DNA from: Scleroderma bovista
Lineage: Eukaryota; Basidiomycota; Agaricomycetes; Boletales; Sclerodermataceae
Reading direction: 5' to 3'
Length of the DNA: 40,098 nt
Assembly (NCBI GenBank): GCA_037178675.1
Contig: JAYMGJ010000162.1
Coordinates: forward strand, 1-40,098
Part shown: one piece after another, positions 1 to 11,917 of the stretch
How positions within the stretch are numbered: the first letter of the stretch is position 1
Layout of the letters: each line of letters opens with the position of its first letter
Position numbers and translations under genes: made by a program
The notes under the pieces: generated by a model
The model's input: the letters and a program-made list of their open reading frames with translations, nothing else
Databases searched by the model: none
Told to the model about the DNA's origin: nothing

Positions 1-214
1 AGAGGATCAAAATGTCGATCGGAACTGCTGTTGACCTCTGCGATTGACAAAAGATTGTAGTGATAATACCTCCTTACGCACAATACAAGACTGTTTATAG
101 ATTCATCCAAAGTAAACGCGCTGAAAATGTTTAAATGCCCTTAAATACTGCAAAGCCTGTGCTGAAGAAGACGAAAAGCAGTGACAGGCATAGAATGTAT
201 AGTGGTATAACATG

Positions 215-2323
215 TTACTCCTTGCTTCCTATGATGCGCAAGAGTAATTTGGTCCCGTGATGTGTGATAGCTTGTTCCCACTCTTCTTGGGATGCGACAA
301 AATGAAGAGAACTTTTCTTGCCATCGCACGACAACAAGGAACCCCGACGCTCTCGGCCACCTCCGGCTCTTTCGGCAGGTGACGGGACCAGGACTGCAAT
401 AGCGAACGACTCGGAAATAGGCGACTTCTCTTGGTGAACGAATTTATCATAAATTTTCTGCCGGAGTTCTGGGAATGGTAAGATGCGGGGAATGCGCAGC
501 ATAACGATGCTCTCCTCGTGCATCGCTTTGATGGAGAGGACGGTGCCCTCGTGGCTCGACGCGGTTGACCAGCTGGAGACGGAGGGTGCAAGTGAAGACC
601 GCCGAACAGATTGTCTAGGCGAGGTGCTTTGGGGAAAGTGGAACGCACTGCCGGTAGGCGTGGCAATGTTGGGAGACGAGTTGGGAAATATGGAATCTGC
701 GTGTCGTGTCTAGAATAAATACAAAGAGATATAAGAATATAGCGCGTCGGGACATACCGTAGAAATAGGCGTCCAGGATATCGTCCTCCTGGTTATGTCC
801 GTCATGTTCTACCCATGGTTCGTCGTCCAAAAAGACGTCGTCGTCCGGGAGCGACATGGGCCATCGGCGATAAGTTCCAATTGATGCCGTGCGACCAGTC
901 ATGGTATGACGTGGCGAACGTGGGACGACAGTATCTACTCGTTCCCCTGTCATGACCGACTTCATGCTGCACATCGAGGCCCTCGGGAAGTGATTGCTTT
1001 CTGGGTGAGGTGTTGGTAGAGAATAGTCGATGCCCAATTCCTCTAGGTAAGCTGCAGCGCGCGAGGATGCCGTCGTCTGCCATGAGTACCTTGGTTGTCG
1101 CGAGGGAGAAGCTGTAAGGATTCAGCCACACTGCGTATAACGAGACAGCTAAATGGAGTCCACTTACAGAGCTCTGGTTCACCACACTCAGAAAGGGGGT
1201 GAAAGCTATTGTGCGGTCCGTATACCCGAGCGCCGTGGTTGACGTCGCTGGCCATAGATCCGGCTCGCCTCCTTGGATATGAGCCGTGGTCACTCATTTT
1301 CCCAATGGCTCCCGGCAACTCGCCATCTTCCGGAAGGGATTCCAACATCGAGGTTGGTCGGTCAGAGACAAGGGCCTCGGGAACATGCCCAAATCGAATG
1401 GGTATATCCTGTAATGCAATAGTGGGCTGACGAGAAGCAGACGTAGCCTGACGAGGGGGTGTGGACGGTAAAAAAGATGACGAGGGGGAACTCCCCGAAG
1501 TAGACGTCGATCTGCTAGGAGAACTGCCGCCTGGTGGGACCGTTCTCCGAGGTGCAGACCTTCGGGTTGGTGTAGTAACGGAACTCGCAGAAGATGAACT
1601 GTCAGAGATGGTGGAGAGCCGACGAGCAGGCTGGTGCTGCAATCCCTGCCTAGGGGAAGAAGGAAGCATGTCCAACAGCGATGGGCTAGAAGCAAAAAAG
1701 TACTCGGACAAGGGACTGCCCGTTATCGTGTTCCGCGATTTCGTTGGAGTAAGCTCCCTGCCCAATTTTCTCGCGAGGTCATGATCCCTCCTCCAAAAGC
1801 CAAAGAAATCAGTGAAAGTATGCGTCGTTCTCAATTCTTTGATGAGTGTTGGGACGTCTTCGTCGAAAAGGGCATTGATCATTGCCTGAAATTCCGAATG
1901 TCGCTGATTGATAGTCGCTTGGCTAGCACGAAAGATGGTTCCTTTTTTAGTCAGTTTGGGAACGTGGTTGTGAATGTCCTGTGCTACGGAATGCGGATCG
2001 GGACCTGGTGGCAGAGACTCGAACGAGGCAGCCTGGTCACCATGAAAGTACATTCCGTTCTTCTTGACGCCCTTGCCTGCAGCAAGACGATTACGTTTCT
2101 CTCTTGCCATGCGAGAGTATTCAATCTCGAGGCTTTCCTGGAAGTTTAAACAATCTTCCCACTTTCTCCAAATTTCGTATCCGATGTGGGAAGAATTACT
2201 GCGGGCAGAAACAGAGGACATGTCGTTCTTAATCGGACATACTCGAAGGCCAAAGCTATAGCTGCCGCCTGACAAGGGGGTCAGTGCTCCTGACTGCACA
2301 TAGACCGGCGAAAGTGTCACCAT
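215..2323 (-). CDS. PB1-domain protein, uncharacterised fungal scaffold
   Basis: The model has exons 2323-1168, 1111-758 and 696-215 and encodes 663 aa. The introns are 56 and 61 nt, with GT-AG ends. The N-terminal third (about residues 25-200) is a dense conserved-looking block rich in charged residues, containing FFGFWRRDHDLARK. A long Ser/Pro-rich, probably disordered stretch follows. The last ~105 residues (about 556-660) look like a PB1 domain: a beta strand with SIK at its start, then IPRILPFPELRQKIYDKF, and later the acidic EEWEQAI helix. The early Lys suggests a type II (basic) PB1 face, so a heterodimeric partner is likely (inference). The start at 2323 is the first Met before the conserved block, and an upstream Met or exon cannot be excluded. 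The role is unknown; PB1 proteins usually scaffold polarity, NADPH-oxidase or kinase complexes. Confidence 0.75.
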
Positions 2324-3633
2324 GTTTTTCTGGTGGAAGAAGCTCCACATGAAAACAGGGCGGTGCACTGCGGTAGACAGCTCTTTTCCAAGCCTAAGGA
2401 AGTCTATTCGAGGGCATTTCGCAAGACAGCGTGGAATTCCACTCACGTCCGGGGAGATAGGTGCGCCTGTTGCACCAGCGCCGGTCTAGAAACGTCGTTG
2501 TCACTCGCTGCGTGCAGAGAAGGGGGGCAGGTCAAAGGAACATACAGGAAACTCCATCTTTCAAAGAGAGTAGTTTAGGCAGCCCGTACACTGCCGTCAA
2601 TGAGCGGAGTGGTGCAACCGAAAGACTCGGTGCGGGTGGAAGGGTAGTGGGATGCGACGACGCTGGAGCGAAAAAGCAGGTGGTAAAGTTCTAAAGCAAT
2701 GTGGCACTGCTGATATTTTCCAAACGGATCCTAGATGAGCATATGGTGCAGTGGGGATAGAGATGGCTGGATTCGTACGGGGAGGCACTACCTGTGTGTT
2801 TTAGCAGGATCCGCTGCAGACACTAGCGGGATTTGGTGTGCGTTCGAAGAGGGAAAGAAGGAGAAGGGGCGAGACATGGCACAAGATATTGTCTTTGCCA
2901 GGACCGGGAGGGGAACTGTAATTGTGATTACCGAAGCGCACGTGGCAGCGGTCCGGCCATATCAAGGAACCCAAAACAATAAGAGCGACGTCACCGAGTC
3001 TCATGATCAACCAGACTCGCCATTGTACGACGCTCTGGGCATCTGGTCTGCAGGCTTCTTTGCACTCGACCCACTCCGGAAACTGACATTGGAAGTTCCT
3101 CCGACGGTCGCAGTACTGTCGTGCTCATTTTTTTTCTATCACACCCAGGAACCCATGTCTCGACAAGTCTATGCTGCACAACACCTTCGTCAGTCGGCAG
3201 TTTCACAGAATCATTGTCCACACAACTACATCACACCCGGTGCATATTTGGGAATGCGGTGAGGTTGAACGAAGTTAATTGAAGAGGAAATGAGTGAGAT
3301 AGTTCATTGGGCTGTCACCCATTTACACTTCTAATTCTGACACCTCAAGTCGTCAGGAAAGCCCCAGTTTAGTGTAAATGCTGGCATCCACTCGGGCCTG
3401 ACTTTTTTAGAACTTTCTGTGACTGCCTATGATCAGAATGGAATACTCTGCGCTGGCAGTCCTCCAAAGGCGGCCTGTCGCACACGAAACACAACGCAAG
3501 AGCCCTAGCACATGGAAAGATATATTGCTTGAGTCATGGCGGTGATAACATCAAAATAGGCGCACAAAACATTCAAGCCAAAGCAACCATTAAATCACTC
3601 AACTTCTAGCCTCCACACGAGTCATGGAAACAT
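2324..3633. other. Intergenic, about 1.3 kb
   Basis: This lies upstream of the PB1 gene and downstream of the membrane-protein gene, both on the minus strand. A 175-codon plus-strand frame (2735-3262) has no recognisable motif and no splice-linked partner, so it is not called. The stretch probably holds the PB1-gene promoter and the 3' UTR of the upstream gene. Confidence 0.5.
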
Positions 3634-5153
3634 TTAATCAAAGTCAGCGCCCAAAAGCCGTCGGGCCGTGACATCTCCGACTTCCCTGGCACGCGTCCTC
3701 CCCTCCTTCAACCTCTCCAGCCCATTCTTGATGCTATCAACGTGTACGTGGAGAGGCACCTTGCCACCGAGGATGCCAGGAGCTGCGACCCTGTCCCGCA
3801 AGTCCTCGAGATCATCGCTCATGGCATGTAGGGTCTGCAGTGCTGCCATGACATGCGCCCTCGCCCTTTTCCGGTAGACCGACAAGTCATCGAGCAAAGC
3901 AAGCCTATCGTCGTACTCCCGTACCGCCTGCTTGTTTCCGCCGAGTTTCGTCCAAAGTTTACCCATCACAAAATCCTTCTCAGAGTTCATGCTCTTGTCC
4001 TCGCGAGTCACCATATCGTGGAGCGAACCAATATCCACCTCCATTTGATCCAAATTCTGCCGGGACACTTCCGCCTCAACTACGAGACGAGCGAGTGTCT
4101 GTTCCGACTGATCCATGGCAAGCGTGAATGCGTGTTGTACAATCTCATCGGCGGTCGGACCTAGTTTGACGGGGATTATGGCCTGAAGCAATGGCGAAGG
4201 TGCCTTCTGGTGCGCCTGCTCGATCGTCGCCATAGCGTAACTGTTCAATGCCATGACTCTAATCCAAACCGTTGAGTCAATGCGAGAGGCAATCAGAGAA
4301 CAACAAAGACATACTCATCAACTGCGCCTGCGACCTTGGAGTTCAGTTTCGTAAGTCCTCGCGCAGTCTTTTTCGCATCAACAGAAATACTGAATAGAAG
4401 ATTCGCAACACTGTCCTTGGACTTCAGGTCGCTATATCGGACAAGCGTGGTCAGGTCTCTGGTCGCCATCTCCGCTTTGAGAACTTCGACGGAAAGCGCC
4501 GAACCACCGACCGACTCCCCCACTAGCTGCTCGAACATAGATCCCTGGGCTTTGATTAACCCAGGGAAATCTGGCCACTGAGGCAAGGGGGCTATGGGCT
4601 GTGGAGGGGTGCACAGTGTGCTTCTTCCCATTCCGGGAATGAAGCAGAGTGGAGACAACGCGTTTCGCAGGGCGTTGGACATGAGGGACATTAAGAGTGA
4701 GATCATCCACAGACACGCGAAGACGGCCAATGGTCTCTTCATGTATCTGAACACGATCTTGACCATGTCGCTGCAATACTGTGCAGTGGACCGCGCGCCA
4801 TCTATGAGAGCGTCTTCTACCTCCTCTCTGCTGACGATAGGGGGCCGCGGACGCTTTGCTTTCGCAACTGTGCTGTTGGAAGGAGAAGTGACCACGGAAG
4901 CGTGTTTTGTGCCCCTTCGGCGTTTCCTTGCCCCAGAGCCTGTTGAATTTAGACTATGCGAACTACCTGCATTAGTAGAGAGGTGCCGAGATGTGCTTTC
5001 GGAATCGGAGACATCCTCCCAGTCACTGGTAATATTGTCCTGTAGCGTAGTGCTCTCTCGGTCACTAAACCGGATGCGGGAAGAGAACATACCTGGGATG
5101 TAGGCGTTTCGATTTTTGGTTGAATATGCTGTTGTTGCATTGCTAGTAGACAA
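3634..5153 (-). CDS. Single-pass membrane protein with basic NLS-like runs and helical C-terminal half
   Basis: Two exons, 5153-4315 and 4258-3634, are separated by a 56-nt GT-AG intron and give 487 aa. Residues 1-110 are Ser/Thr- and charge-rich with two basic clusters (ARKRRR near 75-80, KAKRPRPP near 98-105). A hydrophobic segment at about 141-159 (PLAVFACLWMISLLMSLM) is the only clear membrane span. The C-terminal ~320 residues are mostly helical with coiled-coil character and include a block of alternating acidic and basic residues. I do not recognise the family. An NLS-bearing N-terminus followed by one span and a helical domain would suit an inner nuclear membrane or ER protein, but that is inference only. 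The first Met of the open frame was taken as the start. Confidence 0.7.
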
Positions 5154-5784
5154 TGCCGGTGATGACGCTCAACCGGGGGCAAGCCGAGGTTTGGCCGAGA
5201 TTCTGTCTGATTCTACTCGTTGGAGGACACCGCGGAGCGCACAGACCACTAGTTTATGCAGAGGTAGAGGATAAAACAGCGGCCTGAGCAGAAAAACAGG
5301 CGATGCACACGCGACCACGTCCATGAAACGTTAAACTTTGCCGTGAGACAAAGTTGCCGCCATCAGAACATATAGCTAAGTACAAAATTCATGGATGCCC
5401 GACTTGAGGAGCGATAATGGCCAATACGTGTGTTACGTTGTCCAGGTTCACCTAGTGAACGAATGGCCCTCATATCATTTCGGACATCCTTGCCCGAAAA
5501 AACAAGGCGAAGGGAACTCTGCTTGATATCTCGTGGCCCCTATCGCCTACAAATCTGGAAGAGCTCTGTAGACTGAAGGAATATCTATGCTGATAAGTAG
5601 TTGCGGTCCTTGCTTGGTCTAGCAGACAAAGCCCATGCTGCATCGACGGTGGACTCGCTAGCTATGCCAGTAGTTTCATCGCAATGTTTGTAATTGCCTC
5701 GAAATCGAGGTCTACTTCAATTGCAGAGATCAAGCAAATCATGGTAACATACTTTTGCATCCGCTCCACGACATCCTGCATAAA
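5154..5784. other. Intergenic, about 0.6 kb
   Basis: This is the 5' flank of the membrane-protein gene and the 3' flank of the Acl4 gene. I see no coding or RNA signal. Confidence 0.5.
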
Positions 5785-7178
5785 TTATGACATCTCTATG
5801 TCGTCGTCGCCGTCGTCGTCACCATCACTAATGTTCTCCCACATTCCTCCGTCTTCCTCCTCGTCAGCTGGGGATGGCTGAATACCAAGTCCCTCCAACG
5901 TCGTGATGAGTTCCTGAACATGCTCTAGCAGCGGCTCGTCCGGGAATGCTTGCGAAGAGTAAAGCTGCAAGCGTTTCAAACCACCCATCAGCCATGTGTT
6001 CCCTACGTCATTTTCTGGAATGTCCAGCACCACCAAAAAAAATAATACTCACCATTCGACATGTCTCTAAACAATCCCGCGAATCTCTCGCCAGATCCTG
6101 CCACTCCAAGTTTTCACTGTCGTCACCGCTAAGCCCCTGTATGGCGCTCATGTCGCCTTCCTTCCTGCGCTCTGCCACTAGCCACCATGCCCACCCCATC
6201 AGGTACCACCCCTCGACATTGGTGTCGTCGGTGGCGAGCACGCCCTCGAGCACGGAGAGCGCATTCGAGTATTCACTGCATTCTAAAAGTAATTTGGCCC
6301 GTGCAATTCGTGTGGGAACGGGTAGGGCATTCAGTAGAGACGCAATATGGGCCTGGGGATCGATGGCGGGGTCGTCTGGTAATGGGAATGCACGGAGAGC
6401 TTGGGCCGCTTCATCTGGTTTTTCTTGTGAAAGGCGCACGCTAGCAAGGGTTTGCAGCGTTTCTAAATTTCGGGGGTCGATTTCGAGAGCGCGAGAGAGT
6501 AATGCGTCGCATGTGGATGATGCACCTGGATCGACACTTGTATATATTTCCACGTCGTCAAATCACGTTGAATAGCTACGATGATAGAAACGCACCATAG
6601 ATCATGCGCTGGATCCATCCAGATCTCTATCATCCCCAGATAGGCGCGGATGATATTGCTTTTGACCTCATCACCGTCATCTTTGTCCGCAGTGTTTACT
6701 GGGATCGATTTTCCTTTCAGCTGGGATTGCAAAATGTCGATCGCAGTCTGATAATGGGACAGGGCAGCATGTGGGTCGTCATCTGAGAGTTGGGCAAGGT
6801 AGAGATACGCGGATGGGGGTGGTGGAGTGGGTGCATTCGGGTGGGGAGGAACAAGGGTGCAGAACATCTACCATGACGGGGTGAGGGTGTGGATTGACCA
6901 GAGACAGAGACACGGACCTCCTTGGCTGCATCGACTTCCCCCAACTCCAGTAACACAACGCCCATCATCTCCTTAGCCTGGTTTTTCTCGGAGACAGTCC
7001 CATCTTCTCTTGAGAGCACGCGTTCAATGAATTTGCGTGCGAGTGGATAGTCACATTGTATGATGAGATCCTGGGCTTTTTCGAGTAGCGATGTGATGGG
7101 TGGGTGGGTCGATTGTGCTGGAGACTGGGTTGTCGATGTCGGGGCTGATCTTTTTTGCTTCGGTCGAGCTCGACCCAT
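5785..7178 (-). CDS. ACL4: Acl4-like TPR chaperone of ribosomal protein Rpl4
   Basis: Exons 7178-6918, 6867-6596, 6536-6053 and 5964-5785 encode 398 aa. The basic start MGRARPKQK is followed by TPR-type helical repeats: FIERVLSREDG, AYLYLAQLSDDDPHAAL, LLSRALEIDPRNLETLQTLA and ALSVLEGVLATDD. The SSQAFPDEPLLEHVQEL block joins the third exon only if the acceptor at 5965 is used, giving an 88-nt intron. An acidic C-terminal tail (DGDDDGDDDIEMS) ends the protein. This architecture of TPRs plus acidic tail matches Acl4, which in yeast binds newly made Rpl4 and delivers it to pre-60S particles in the nucleus. The stop lies far from the next gene, while the start is only 111 bp from the 3' end of the PfkB-like gene. 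Confidence 0.85.
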
Positions 7179-7289
7179 GGAGACTAAAATCAAGTCTTTG
7201 ATAAACAAATTACTAGTATCATTAGGTATCATTTGCGTGCGACTCCCTACAAAGTATGCCAGTGGTATACCATAAAATCATTGAACAGC

Positions 7290-9126
7290 TCAATCAAACC
7301 ATCCCGCTTTGCGCATATCCTCGCCCAGTCCATCCCATTCGCTTCGTTCCTTGACTGTGCTCCCCACGCTCGAAGTGCTACTCACAGTCAGACGCGCGTG
7401 TGCTCTGCGACTCGCAAGCTCTGTAGCGAACCTTTGTTAACGCAGCGTTAGTTCGGCGGCAAGAATCCAGAACAAGACCAAACGTACCTGAGGCACTCGT
7501 CGAGTCGCCAACGTACGCCCAAGTCGCCCGTGCTACCGTCTTTTCGTGCTTCACCGTTCCCATTGCTGTGACACCCTGGCGCATAGGGTGGACCAGGCAA
7601 CAGACGTCTGCTCAGTGCCCAAATCATCCCCGCCACAAACGCACAATGTGCGCCCTCCTCGTCTAATACATCCTGCTCAGTCTCGCGCTTACGTGGTTGC
7701 GGCGTATGCCGTCCATCCTCTCCTTGCTCATCGCCGTCCTCTCCTTCGTCCCCGTCTCCGTCCCCATCGTCGAAGGGATGGAATGATTCTCCACTGCGAT
7801 TGTGTTTGTGTGAGCGGTATCCACCGTCCCGTCCTTTCGCGTTGCTACCATGATCCGTGTAGGCACTGTCCCCCGATGCCAGCGAAACGTCGCCTGCCTG
7901 TGCGCTTGCCCAAAAATCAGAACCGGAACGCACACTCTCGACACCGTCCCAGGTTTGTGTGCCATTAGCAGATGTTGCAGTTGAGTGGGAATAGGTGTGT
8001 CCGTGGGGCGAGGGAGAGCGTGGTGGTGGTGACCAGCCTGAGCTCTGGAGATATTCGCGGGTGGGAAGGCTGAGGAGAGCGGCGCCTTCTTGTCCGGCAT
8101 CGAGGACAAGAAGGGCATGGGGTGGAGCATGACGTGCAAGTGCGAGGAGTATTGCGCGGGGTGTCGGTGTGGAGTTGAACTGTGATGTTGGTGAGGATGA
8201 GAGAGATGAGAATGTTGTTGTACAGAGAAAGATAACGTCCGCATGGGGGAGAAGCTGGGACGAGGTGTCAGAGGATGGCGAGGATTTATGAGGTGCCGAC
8301 GTACCACCTCTACGCCTTCCCGTGCCCTGCGGCCTAGATCGACACTGACGACACAGTGAGGTCGCCATTTTCGTTCGCGCGCGAGACCGTCGACACCGAC
8401 GATGTTGGCTACGGTAGTGCGCATGCTCCGACCTTCGAAATGGAGCCAATCAAAGGGCGCAGGGGAGTGTGGGGATTGACTAGGAACCATGTGGGCGTGA
8501 GGGGTAGAGGGGTTGGAATTTGTGGATGATGAAGTGTTCGGACGCGAAGAGACGGAGGGCCGTGGCGCAGACGGTGCGAGCGCGTTCGGAAAGAGGGGAA
8601 CGGGAGAGCTAGAATGTTGTTCCCTGACATTGCCAGTTGGTGGCTGGAGCTGTGGCTGAGGGTATCCAATGTAGTTTTCAGGGGCGAGGACGGGTCCAAG
8701 GAGTGCAATGAAGTCTTCATGCGAGACTTCTGGAAGGGGGTTGTGGTTAATGACTGTGCGCTCACCGGAATCCCGAGCGTGCATGACCCATGCGCAAGGC
8801 ACTCCGAGACCAGGCCATACTTTGCAGTATTTTGTTCGTACACCCGATGATTCGAGAGCATCGCGTAGACGGAGTGCGTCAGTGTTCCCACCGAGAGAAG
8901 CGATGAGCATGGGTTCTACGTCGCCAAATGAGGGTGATGCTGCACTGAGCTGGGCGAGGAGAGCAAGGACATGGCCAGATGTTCCTCCGCGGGATGTATG
9001 GACTGCTTGTGCGCGGGACGCGCTTCCTGGGAGAGGATATGCGGGAAGGAGGAGAGTGTGGGTGAAGAAGACAGTCCCAGTTGCGAAGATGCGGAGTGGT
9101 CGCTGAGGCGCGGTCTGCGGGTGCAT
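7290..9126 (-). CDS. PfkB/ketohexokinase-like protein with degenerate catalytic motif
   Basis: Exons 9126-8305, 8254-7488 and 7431-7290 give 576 aa; an in-frame Met at 9156 would add ten residues. The N-terminal half reads as a ribokinase fold: FATGTVFFTHTLLLP, RGGTSGHVLALLAQL (glycine motif), ASLGGNTDALRLRDAL and SGERTVINHNPLPE. The fold resumes after the first intron (LLPHADVIFLCTTTF, ALLVLDAGQEGAALL). Two low-complexity inserts interrupt it: a Ser/Pro stretch, and an acidic/His-rich stretch rich in GDGDE. The C-terminal signature that should read GAGD is GAHC here (EEGAHCAFVAGMIWALSRR), so the catalytic Asp appears to be Cys. It may therefore be a non-catalytic PfkB relative or have altered chemistry. 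The fold is confident, the activity is not. Confidence 0.75.
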
Positions 9127-9156
9127 CTGTCCAGTGTCGCGCCTCAGACGGGCCAT

Positions 9157-10153
9157 GAGCGAACAGTCAAAGAAATATTCAATCTCGGCTACACTGCGGC
9201 GTCGACTCACCACCCTCCCACCCTCGACTCGACGCGTGAAACTGCACCCACCAACCCACTGGACTGAGGCTGTTATCCTCACTTCACGATTTCATTCTTT
9301 CCAAATTGTATTACAAAATACCGCGGAAGCAAATTAAAATAGGTCGATTGGCAAGGCTGAAATCAGTCTCCAACTTTGACATCCCACTGGGTTTCTCTTG
9401 AACGACCCAGATGCGTTCAAACGTACGTTGTCATGTGTTTCGCTATTTTTTGCTTCTCTTCTGGCTGTCGTGGGTGGTGTTGTTACCGTCAGCTCAAGCT
9501 GCAACCTCGTAAGAATAAATGTGTTGGCCGTAGCGAATTTTGCGATGTAAAACCTTGCTCTCCCAGGTTCTATTGCAAGTCGTCCCTCGCCTACGAACCG
9601 GGATGTGTGGTGAGTGATGATTAAAGAAGTATTCGCAGGGTTCTCCACAGACGTGTTCAAGTTCCATGGATCGAAGTATTGTTGGTTTAGCTAATCGAGA
9701 GGGCCCTTGGCCTCCAGATCGGCGCCGCTGTGTTCCTTTTTGTTTATCGCCCGCCGAAGTGTAAGAATACACGACCCAGTTTTGGAGGCGGATGTGCTTG
9801 GCAGACAATGCTGATGAGGGGAGCGACTAACCTATCATTGGACGGGGTAAAGGGGGAGTGAAAAGAAGGGCGGCGCCACGCGATGGGTCCAACATACATT
9901 ATCCTGTTCTAGAAATCTGCGGCACTTGACCTAAGTTCGTAGACCATCGGCCAACCACATCGAAGGAGTGTTCCAGCCGGCCTCGTTCTACAATCGTCAG
10001 CATGGTGGGACCTTGCGAGAGGCATCATTCCAGGGAGTTCGAGTCTATCTTAAATTCATCGGCAAATGCTGGAATCAAACATGCTTGTGGGACGTTCTCT
10101 ATTGCAAACTATTTTAAGGTAACAAACTTAGTTTTGCCCCGCTGAGGAGTACA
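9157..10153. other. Intergenic, about 1 kb
   Basis: This is the 5' flank of the PfkB-like gene and the 3' flank of the next minus-strand gene. Overlapping minus-strand frames of 104-108 codons (9334-9808) have no motif I recognise and no convincing splice partner, so they are not called. A small spliced gene here cannot be excluded. Confidence 0.4.
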
Positions 10154-10854
10154 TTAGTCAATACAGATTTTTATCAGTGCCGATGATTTCTCACAATAGT
10201 TGTATACGAGGCGAACCCGGAGTGGGCCATCCTTCTTGCCCGACGAGGTGAGAACGAGGCGCCTGACGTGTTTCCTCTGGCCGTTGATGAGCTCAAAACC
10301 CCATGTCTGTTCAACCAAGGATTGGCACAGTTTCCATTTAGGAATGGTTGTAACGTACATGTTCTGCCTTCCATTTATAACCGGAGGTGTTAGGGTCGTT
10401 CCATGCCATGACGTGGACGAGACCGTCTGCAAGGGTGTCCTCCGTCCACCCAGTCTTGAGGAAGTCGTCTTCGATCTCCTCTAGGTTCGACACCCTGCGC
10501 ACCTTTGAGGTGAGCACGCCGAAGATGTCGTCGTCGTATTGGCGTTCCTGGAAGTCTAGGACGTTGTTGTCACTGCCTCCAGGAATACCGCCAGAAAGCT
10601 TCTGGTCAATGTCAATGCATTCCACACCAGTATCGTTCGTGTAATGTCTGACAGTGAGTGTCAAAGTGAACACAGAGACAGCACGTCGCTTGAACCAGGG
10701 CATGCCCTGTAGACGAAGTAGCTCATCAGTGCTGTCGCTAAGCTGCTTGTCCTGTTGATCTGTGAGCTGAAATCAGGTTTGGATCTGCGAAATTACAAAC
10801 AGAGACGAATATGCCACTGAGGTTCTTGGTGTTCACTTCGGATGGTGCAGCCAT
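10154..10854 (-). CDS. Small uncharacterised fungal protein (about 200 aa)
   Basis: Exons 10854-10807, 10766-10359 and 10306-10154 (introns 40 and 52 nt) encode 202 aa. The sequence opens with NTKNLSGIF, continues through DSTDELLRLQGMPWFKRRA and a run of alternating beta-type strands (FTLTLTVRHYTND, IDIDQKLSGGIPGG), and ends with TWGFELINGQRKHVRR and LRVRLVYNY. The pattern matches a family of short hypothetical proteins widespread in filamentous fungi, probably a lipocalin-like beta barrel (inference from strand pattern and length). There is no signal peptide, so it is probably cytosolic. No function is known to me. Confidence 0.75.
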
Positions 10855-11566
10855 GATTTATTCGAAAGGGTCGGCTGGCAGGCTGCATTAAATACACTCT
10901 TCCCCCCAGGTCTGTGCTCATCTGTTACATTTGTGCGCATGTCCAGAAGTGTTTGAATTGTGGTAAGTCATCCTGAGCGCTGAAACGCGACACAGAACAC
11001 CGCAATTCGAAACGAAACTCTTGGATCAAGCATGATGCTTGTCTGATGGTAGTCAGTCTCGAGTCTTGACGACTCAGAGTCTCAGAGACGCATCAAGGGG
11101 TATTTCCAGGGTAGTAGATCGGCTTGGTATCCCCGCAGGCCCGTGTGCATTGCTATTTTACACACATCATTGTTTCCCATGTATGTGAGTCGTCCTTGGG
11201 CTCGCGTTTTTGTTCGTGGGCTTGTAGACCGGCTGGGGCGTGAGTTGTAGGCTGATGGGCCTAGCCTGTAGTACCATGTCTGAGTACACCTTCACTTCTG
11301 CCACAAAGGCATCAGTGACAGAGAGAGATGATCGGCTGTGCTGTCCATCAATAATTTTGTCAAGCTTGAGGATGAATCACCACGAAATGCGTCGTCGAGT
11401 CTGAGCCGGTCGATGAAAAGGTCGATCTACCGCTGTTCATTCGCCTTCGACCTCTTCAACAGTGACCTTAGTCTTGAAGTCTTATTATTTGTATACGCCA
11501 ACTATACCCACACAAACCCAAACAGCTCTCAGTTCCGCTGCCTGGCAGTCACGAAATTCACTACTC
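10855..11566. other. Divergent intergenic region, 0.7 kb
   Basis: This lies between a minus-strand and a plus-strand gene and probably holds both promoters. No coding frame or RNA structure was recognised. A pyrimidine/CAAA-rich stretch precedes the start at 11567. Confidence 0.5.
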
Positions 11567-11917
11567 ATGGCTTCCATCGTCGCCCCTTTTAGACGGTCGT
11601 ACAGATCCCTTGTGAGTGTCAATTCCTACTGGAACTGGAACTTACTGACTCACATGTCATCGCTAGCAATGGCTCGCCCATGAGCGGCCTGTCATCTTCT
11701 TCTCGCTCCTTATTGGAATTTCTGGGCCTGTCCTGGCTTTCACTGTTCCCCCGATCAGGAGAAACTACTTTGGGTACACTCCAGCAGAACCTATCCCAAC
11801 TACTTATCCCGGTGAGCTCCCTTGCACTTGGACGCAGAGGAGTATTCAATCTAGTTGGCATTCTATTTAGTGCCTCAACGGCCGCGGAGACCAGTAGAGG
11901 GCTATGACGATGAGTAA
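11567..11917 (+). CDS. nuo9.5: NADH:ubiquinone oxidoreductase 9.5 kDa subunit
   Basis: Three exons, 11567-11611, 11667-11811 and 11871-11917, encode only 78 aa. The sequence starts MASIVAPFRRSYRSL, then QWLAHERPVIFFSLLIG with one membrane span (about 24-42). After PPIRRNYFGY and PIPTTYP it ends in PRRPVEGYDDE. The WxAHE...PV/AIF...PPIR...EPIPxTYP...GYDDE order is the signature of the fungal complex I 9.5 kDa subunit known from Neurospora. It is an accessory, single-span subunit of the inner mitochondrial membrane. Both introns (55 and 59 nt) are canonical, and the very short exons hide the gene from simple frame searches. Confidence 0.9.

Noticed and set aside
1040..1120. Possible frameshift in the PB1 gene near a GCGC run
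   Set aside because: It looked like a two-base slip when an acceptor at about 1130 was used. Using the acceptor TTACAG (exon starting at 1111) restores an open, sensible frame, so no defect is needed.
2735..3262. 175-codon plus-strand frame
   Set aside because: No motif, signal peptide, splice partner or family resemblance; it lies in the presumed promoter of the PB1 gene.
9334..9808. Overlapping minus-strand frames of about 105 codons
   Set aside because: Composition is not protein-like and no splice model gave a recognisable product; kept only as an open question in the intergenic note.
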